Of a DNA stretch of 36,239 nt, positions 33,638 to 36,239 are shown in pieces. The DNA comes from Mucilaginibacter sp. Lineage in GTDB: Bacteria; Bacteroidota; Bacteroidia; Sphingobacteriales; Sphingobacteriaceae. The position numbers were made by a program, and so were the translations under genes. Below the pieces are notes generated by a model that worked only from the letters and a program-made list of their open reading frames with translations, was not told the origin of the DNA and did no database searches. Where the stretch lies: NCBI GenBank assembly GCA_028288285.1, contig JAQBNZ010000036.1, positions 1-36,239 of the forward strand, given 5' to 3'. How positions within the stretch are numbered: position 1 is the first letter of the stretch; each line of letters opens with the position of its first letter.

Positions 33638-33818
33638 ATGAAGGTAGAAATAGTGGGGTCAGAAGACCTGGAAAAATTCCGCCAGCTATTATTAGCTGAC
33701 ATAAAGGAAATATCTTCGAAATAGGAAGTGGATTCCTTTCAGAAAACTTGGTGGTACTTGTTATTATAATGCCGAAGAACTCGACGATTGTATTAACAAT
33801 TTGAAAACTAAATTTTAA
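33638..33818 (+). pseudogene. Second excisionase-like HTH gene with internal deletion
   Basis: The 5' part reads MKVEIVGSEDLEKFRQLLLA then DIKEISSK and a stop. The 3' part in another frame reads WIPFRKLGGTCYYNAEELDD then CINNLKTKF, matching the C-terminal end of the HTH family (compare SFTKIGGMMYYKLEDIQ in the 32324 gene). The central helix-turn-helix (about 25-30 codons) is missing. So this is a paralogue that lost its DNA-reading part. Confidence 0.7.
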
Positions 33819-33870
33819 TGGATTTTAATGCTGTGTCAGAAAAATGCACACAAGCTCTGCAGAAAAGTAC

Positions 33871-33927
33871 AATCACCGCAAAAATGCGGAGAATAATTAT
33901 CGTATTCTCCGCATTTTTGCGGTGATT
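33871..33927. repeat. Perfect 24-bp inverted repeat with 9-nt loop
   Basis: Arms at 33871-33894 and 33904-33927 are exact complements (AATCACCGCAAAAATGCGGA then GAAT). Each arm holds a smaller palindrome, CCGCA-AAAA-TGCGG, so it could form a large hairpin or a cross of two. It sits between the HTH remnant and the end of the convergent AbiEii gene. A two-way terminator is likely; an element end or protein site is possible. Confidence 0.75.
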
Positions 33928-33995
33928 AATGTTGTATAATTTATATTTATTTGGTTCAGCAACAACGAATCCTTCAATATTCAGGTATTAATTGA

Positions 33996-34709
33996 CTATC
34001 GAGAATGGCCTCGAAATCTTTTCCTGTGAATGTCGAAGCCCTCGATTAATCGATTCCTGATATAATTGGCATCAATACCGCCGTAACCTCCAGTCAGGTG
34101 GGCGTATAAGCCTTCTTCAAACTCATCTCTGTCAAGAATAGGTTCAAATTCGTCCCTCAGGTAACTTCTCAGATGTTGTGGAGCCGTTTCCATTTGCCCC
34201 TCAAAATCATCTGCATTTTCAAAAACGTATACCAGGTCTTCAAAGTCCGTACTTGTTCTGAAGTCTGTTCCTCTGCCTTTAAAAGCTTCCCATTTAGTGG
34301 CCACAAAATAAGGCAGTGAAAATATCTTGATTTCTGTTTGTTCATCTAAAGGGTGATTTATAGCTGTCTGAAATCCCTCCGGGTACCAGATGTTACTGAA
34401 TCCGATAGCTTCAGGTTCGGTTGGCATTACATCAACTGTAATTCCTTGAATTTTATACCGGCAGATCACTTTCGAATTAATATCATTTTTAAAGCCGATC
34501 TCCAATAATCTTTTTTCTAATTCTGTATATCCTTTATAACTGCCCAATTCTACAATAATGTCCACATCATCTGTTGGCCTTACCGCATCTGCCGCTGCTG
34601 AATTAGTGGCATATAAAGATACCGTTGCGCCTCCGACAAATACATATTCCTGGTTCAATCCTTGAAGAACCTGATTAACCGCTTTTATCCTGATTAAATT
34701 CTCATGCAT
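33996..34709 (-). CDS. AbiEii/AbiGii-type nucleotidyltransferase toxin
   Basis: 237 residues. The nucleotidyltransferase core shows YVFVGGATVSLYAT (GG-x-[ST] motif), RPTDDVDIIVEL (metal-binding Asp-x-Asp) and later GITVDVMPTEPEAIGF. 'KIFSLPYFVATKWEAFKGRG' is the Lys-containing block typical of AbiEii toxins. These proteins block growth by modifying tRNA or other targets with nucleotides, and act with an AbiEi-like antitoxin (type IV toxin-antitoxin) and in phage defence. The gene overlaps the upstream regulator by 8 bp, giving coupled translation. All nucleotidyltransferase residues I can see look intact. Confidence 0.82.
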   Translation of the reverse strand: MHENLIRIKAVNQVLQGLNQEYVFVGGATVSLYATNSAAADAVRPTDDVDIIVELGSYKGYTELEKRLLEIGFKNDINSKVICRYKIQGITVDVMPTEPEAIGFSNIWYPEGFQTAINHPLDEQTEIKIFSLPYFVATKWEAFKGRGTDFRTSTDFEDLVYVFENADDFEGQMETAPQHLRSYLRDEFEPILDRDEFEEGLYAHLTGGYGGIDANYIRNRLIEGFDIHRKRFRGHSR

Positions 34710-35223
34710 AAACTAATTCAAAAGATTTTTTTAATAGTTCTAAGGCTTTTTTTTGCTCTCTGACTTTACCTACCCGGATAGCATCGACTAAAGCAAGTTT
34801 GTCATACAGCCTTTCATCATTGATTGCCGCCATTACTTGGTTGGGATATAGCGGCACTATCGCCTGGCCTTTTACTTTTCCATCGGCACTTGGCCAGACA
34901 TAGTTTTCATCAGACACAAAGTAATCTTTCAGAATGGGAGCGCTGTGTGCGGTTGGCAGTCCACGTACTATAGGACCTGGCTCAGCAGGAAAAACGAATT
35001 TTAATCCGTGCTCGATAAAATTATAAAGGGCAGTTTTGAAAACAACCCGTTTATCAGGACTGATCAATTTGGCAATCATCGAACGATTTAAGGATTCGCT
35101 GATCTCAGAATTACTAATATATAAGCTAGTCGCAAGATCTTTGTTCAACCAGTTCTTATCTAGCGAAATTATTTTCAGCAGCACGACCAGATCATGCGGC
35201 CTCATGCCATTGTGTGCTTTCAT
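34702..35223 (-). CDS. Antitoxin-like HTH regulator of the AbiEii pair
   Basis: 173 residues from ATG at 35223; the frame could extend to 35346. I prefer the short form because a perfect palindrome (35241-35275) and a TATATTTG promoter box (35234-35227) lie just upstream. An ATG 18 bp further in (MRPHDLVVLLKII) would leave a short 5' leader and may be the true start. The winged-helix part has WLNKDLATSLYISNSEISES, and the C-terminal half is VFPAEPGPIVRGLPTAHSAP onward. Such two-part proteins precede AbiEii toxins and repress their own promoter. Overlap with the toxin start is 8 bp. Neutralising activity is inferred from gene order. Confidence 0.72.
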   Translation of the reverse strand: MKAHNGMRPHDLVVLLKIISLDKNWLNKDLATSLYISNSEISESLNRSMIAKLISPDKRVVFKTALYNFIEHGLKFVFPAEPGPIVRGLPTAHSAPILKDYFVSDENYVWPSADGKVKGQAIVPLYPNQVMAAINDERLYDKLALVDAIRVGKVREQKKALELLKKSFELVYA

Positions 35224-35240
35224 ACACAAATATAGCATGT

Positions 35241-35275
35241 TGTTTCTAAATTCGCAAATCGCGAATTTAGAAACA
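35241..35275. promoter_or_regulatory. Palindromic operator of the toxin-antitoxin operon
   Basis: TGTTTCTAAATTCGC (35241-35255) and its exact complement (35261-35275) flank a 5-nt spacer. On the minus strand it lies 7 bp upstream of a TATATTTG -7 box (35234-35227), which is three bases from the antitoxin ATG. Likely an autoregulatory binding site. Confidence 0.7.
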
Positions 35276-35355
35276 ACCATCATATTATAACTACTTTCCA
35301 TATTTCTTTTTAATAGTGCCGTATCATGGCCGATTTTAAAATTCATAATCTTAGC

Positions 35356-36239
35356 TTAATTCATTGCCGACAACTTAACTTTAAGTGCGGCCATATCAGA
35401 ACTGATCTTATGATCCATTACCTTGGCATCCATCAAACGATGGATCAATTCCAGTGTTCCTGGCGTAACTGTTTCCGTGTGTAGCATTTGAGTTGAGTTT
35501 TACTCAACTGAAAATAGGTACAAGCGGCATCCATACTTAATGTTTTGTTTCGGATAATGTCCAACTCATGCTTTGTTAAAAAAGTTCTCGGAGAGGGCTT
35601 CGCGGTCGATTTATAATGTAAAAAAGGATTGGCGACAATCCATCTGTTGGCCAAGCAAACGAGAATGATCTTTTTCAAGTGCTTGACATATTTGTCAGCT
35701 GAAATAGGGATACAATTCTTTTCCGTCCGCAAATAGAAGTCATAGTCTTTAATAAAATTGAAATCGACTTTACGCAATTCACAATCCGGGCGCTTAAATT
35801 TCCATTCGACAAATTCCCGCGCATGTTTAAGAGAGCTTTTAAAGGTTTTAAGTGTATTGGCGCCAAAGCCCCTGCCAATCAAGGATTCCATCTGTTTATT
35901 GTGATCGCTAAAAATCTCCAGCAACATTTTAGATTTTTTTCCTTTGCCATCAAGTTCGTTCCGCAATGTGTCGGCAGTGATCTCTTCTTCGCTGTCCAGC
36001 AGGCGGGTGTGGATACGTTTCAGCTTCGCCAGGATACTGTCTAAATGGGTATTTAAACTCCTTGCATCTTCCGTATTTCCACGAGCTTTTCCGCGTTTCT
36101 CGTCCCATTTTTCAGGTTCGATTCCTCGCCCGATAGTTGCTTCACTCCTGTTTCCATCCACGGAAATACGCAAATAGATAGGCAGATTGCCTGATTCATA
36201 GCCCTTTACCTTCTTTAGGTAAAAAAGCAGGTTAAAATT
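35356..36239 (-). pseudogene. Tyrosine integrase remnant lacking its catalytic domain (runs off window)
   Basis: The minus strand from the window edge reads FNLLFYLKKVKGYESGNLPI, 'YLRISVDGNRSEATIGRGIE' and PEKWDEKRG (Arm DNA-binding domain), then a SAM-like core-binding domain (FGANTLKTFKSSLKHAREFV, 'RKVDFNFIKDYDFYLRTEKN', 'NPFLHYKSTAKPSPRTFLTK'). After KHELDIIRNKTLSMDAACTY the homology stops and the frame ends at 35445. The catalytic Arg, His-x-x-Arg and Tyr segment (about 170 residues) is absent. A second frame reads LELIHRLMDAKVMDHKISSD then MAALKVKLSAMN to 35356, resembling the extreme C-terminus of such integrases ('HYAKxxDxKVSxDM'). An 8-bp hairpin (35491-35509) sits at the apparent deletion point. 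The enzyme cannot recombine DNA. Confidence 0.78.

Noticed and set aside
35224..35346. Longer start for the antitoxin-like regulator
   Set aside because: Would place the perfect operator palindrome and the TATATTTG box inside the coding sequence.

Overview
The window reads as a Bacteroidota chromosome segment, most likely family Sphingobacteriaceae (Pedobacter or Mucilaginibacter type). The evidence is AT-rich DNA, weak Shine-Dalgarno sequences, a TAnnTTTG promoter box, LytS/LytTR signalling, OMP_b-brl_3 outer-membrane proteins, DUF4402 pilus-like proteins and Bacteroidota-type conjugative-element genes. No species can be named from the sequence alone.

Left flank (1-5200): a minus-strand chaperone-usher-like locus (DUF4402 subunit, terminator, PapD-like chaperone, second DUF4402 protein, start of a putative usher cut by the window edge). 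Next come about 700 bp with two tRNA-3'-end-like fragments, then a secreted beta-helix protein resembling GH55-type glycoside hydrolases. From 5207 to 6800 there is mobile-element wreckage: a relaxase broken by two small indels, a clipped downstream ORF, the 5' part of an S1/P1 nuclease gene joined to it, and one copy of a 75-80 bp direct repeat.

Centre (6900-30700): a large RiPP locus bounded by the two direct-repeat copies (6725-6799 and 30852-30931). It begins with a full-length LanB dehydratase, a LytS-type kinase, two LytTR response regulators and a 51-residue Ser/Thr-rich, Cys-free peptide that may be the LanB substrate. No LanC cyclase is visible. Two parallel cassettes follow. Cassette A is an outer-membrane barrel protein, a 67-aa precursor with a GG cleavage motif, a terminator, an FxsB-like radical SAM/SPASM maturase, three tandem paralogous HxD...H proteins and a C39 peptidase/ABC exporter. 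Cassette B is an outer-membrane barrel protein, a 66-aa Cys-rich GG precursor, a terminator, a second radical SAM/SPASM maturase and a second C39/ABC exporter, followed by a head-GIN (DUF2807) protein. The inferred scheme is that precursors are modified by LanB or radical SAM enzymes and, in cassette A, possibly oxygenated by the three paralogues. They would then be cleaved after GG and exported by the C39 transporters. The barrel proteins may serve re-uptake, sensing or outer-membrane passage, under LytTR control.

Right flank (30800-36239): degenerate genes and the accessory end of an integrative element. It holds a hypothetical protein, an excisionase-like HTH gene with a small partner, a 24-bp-period tandem repeat, a strong terminator, a second HTH gene with an internal deletion, a perfect 24-bp inverted repeat, an AbiEii-type toxin-antitoxin pair with a palindromic operator, and a tyrosine integrase lacking its catalytic domain. 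The RiPP locus therefore sits within decayed mobile DNA and was probably acquired horizontally.
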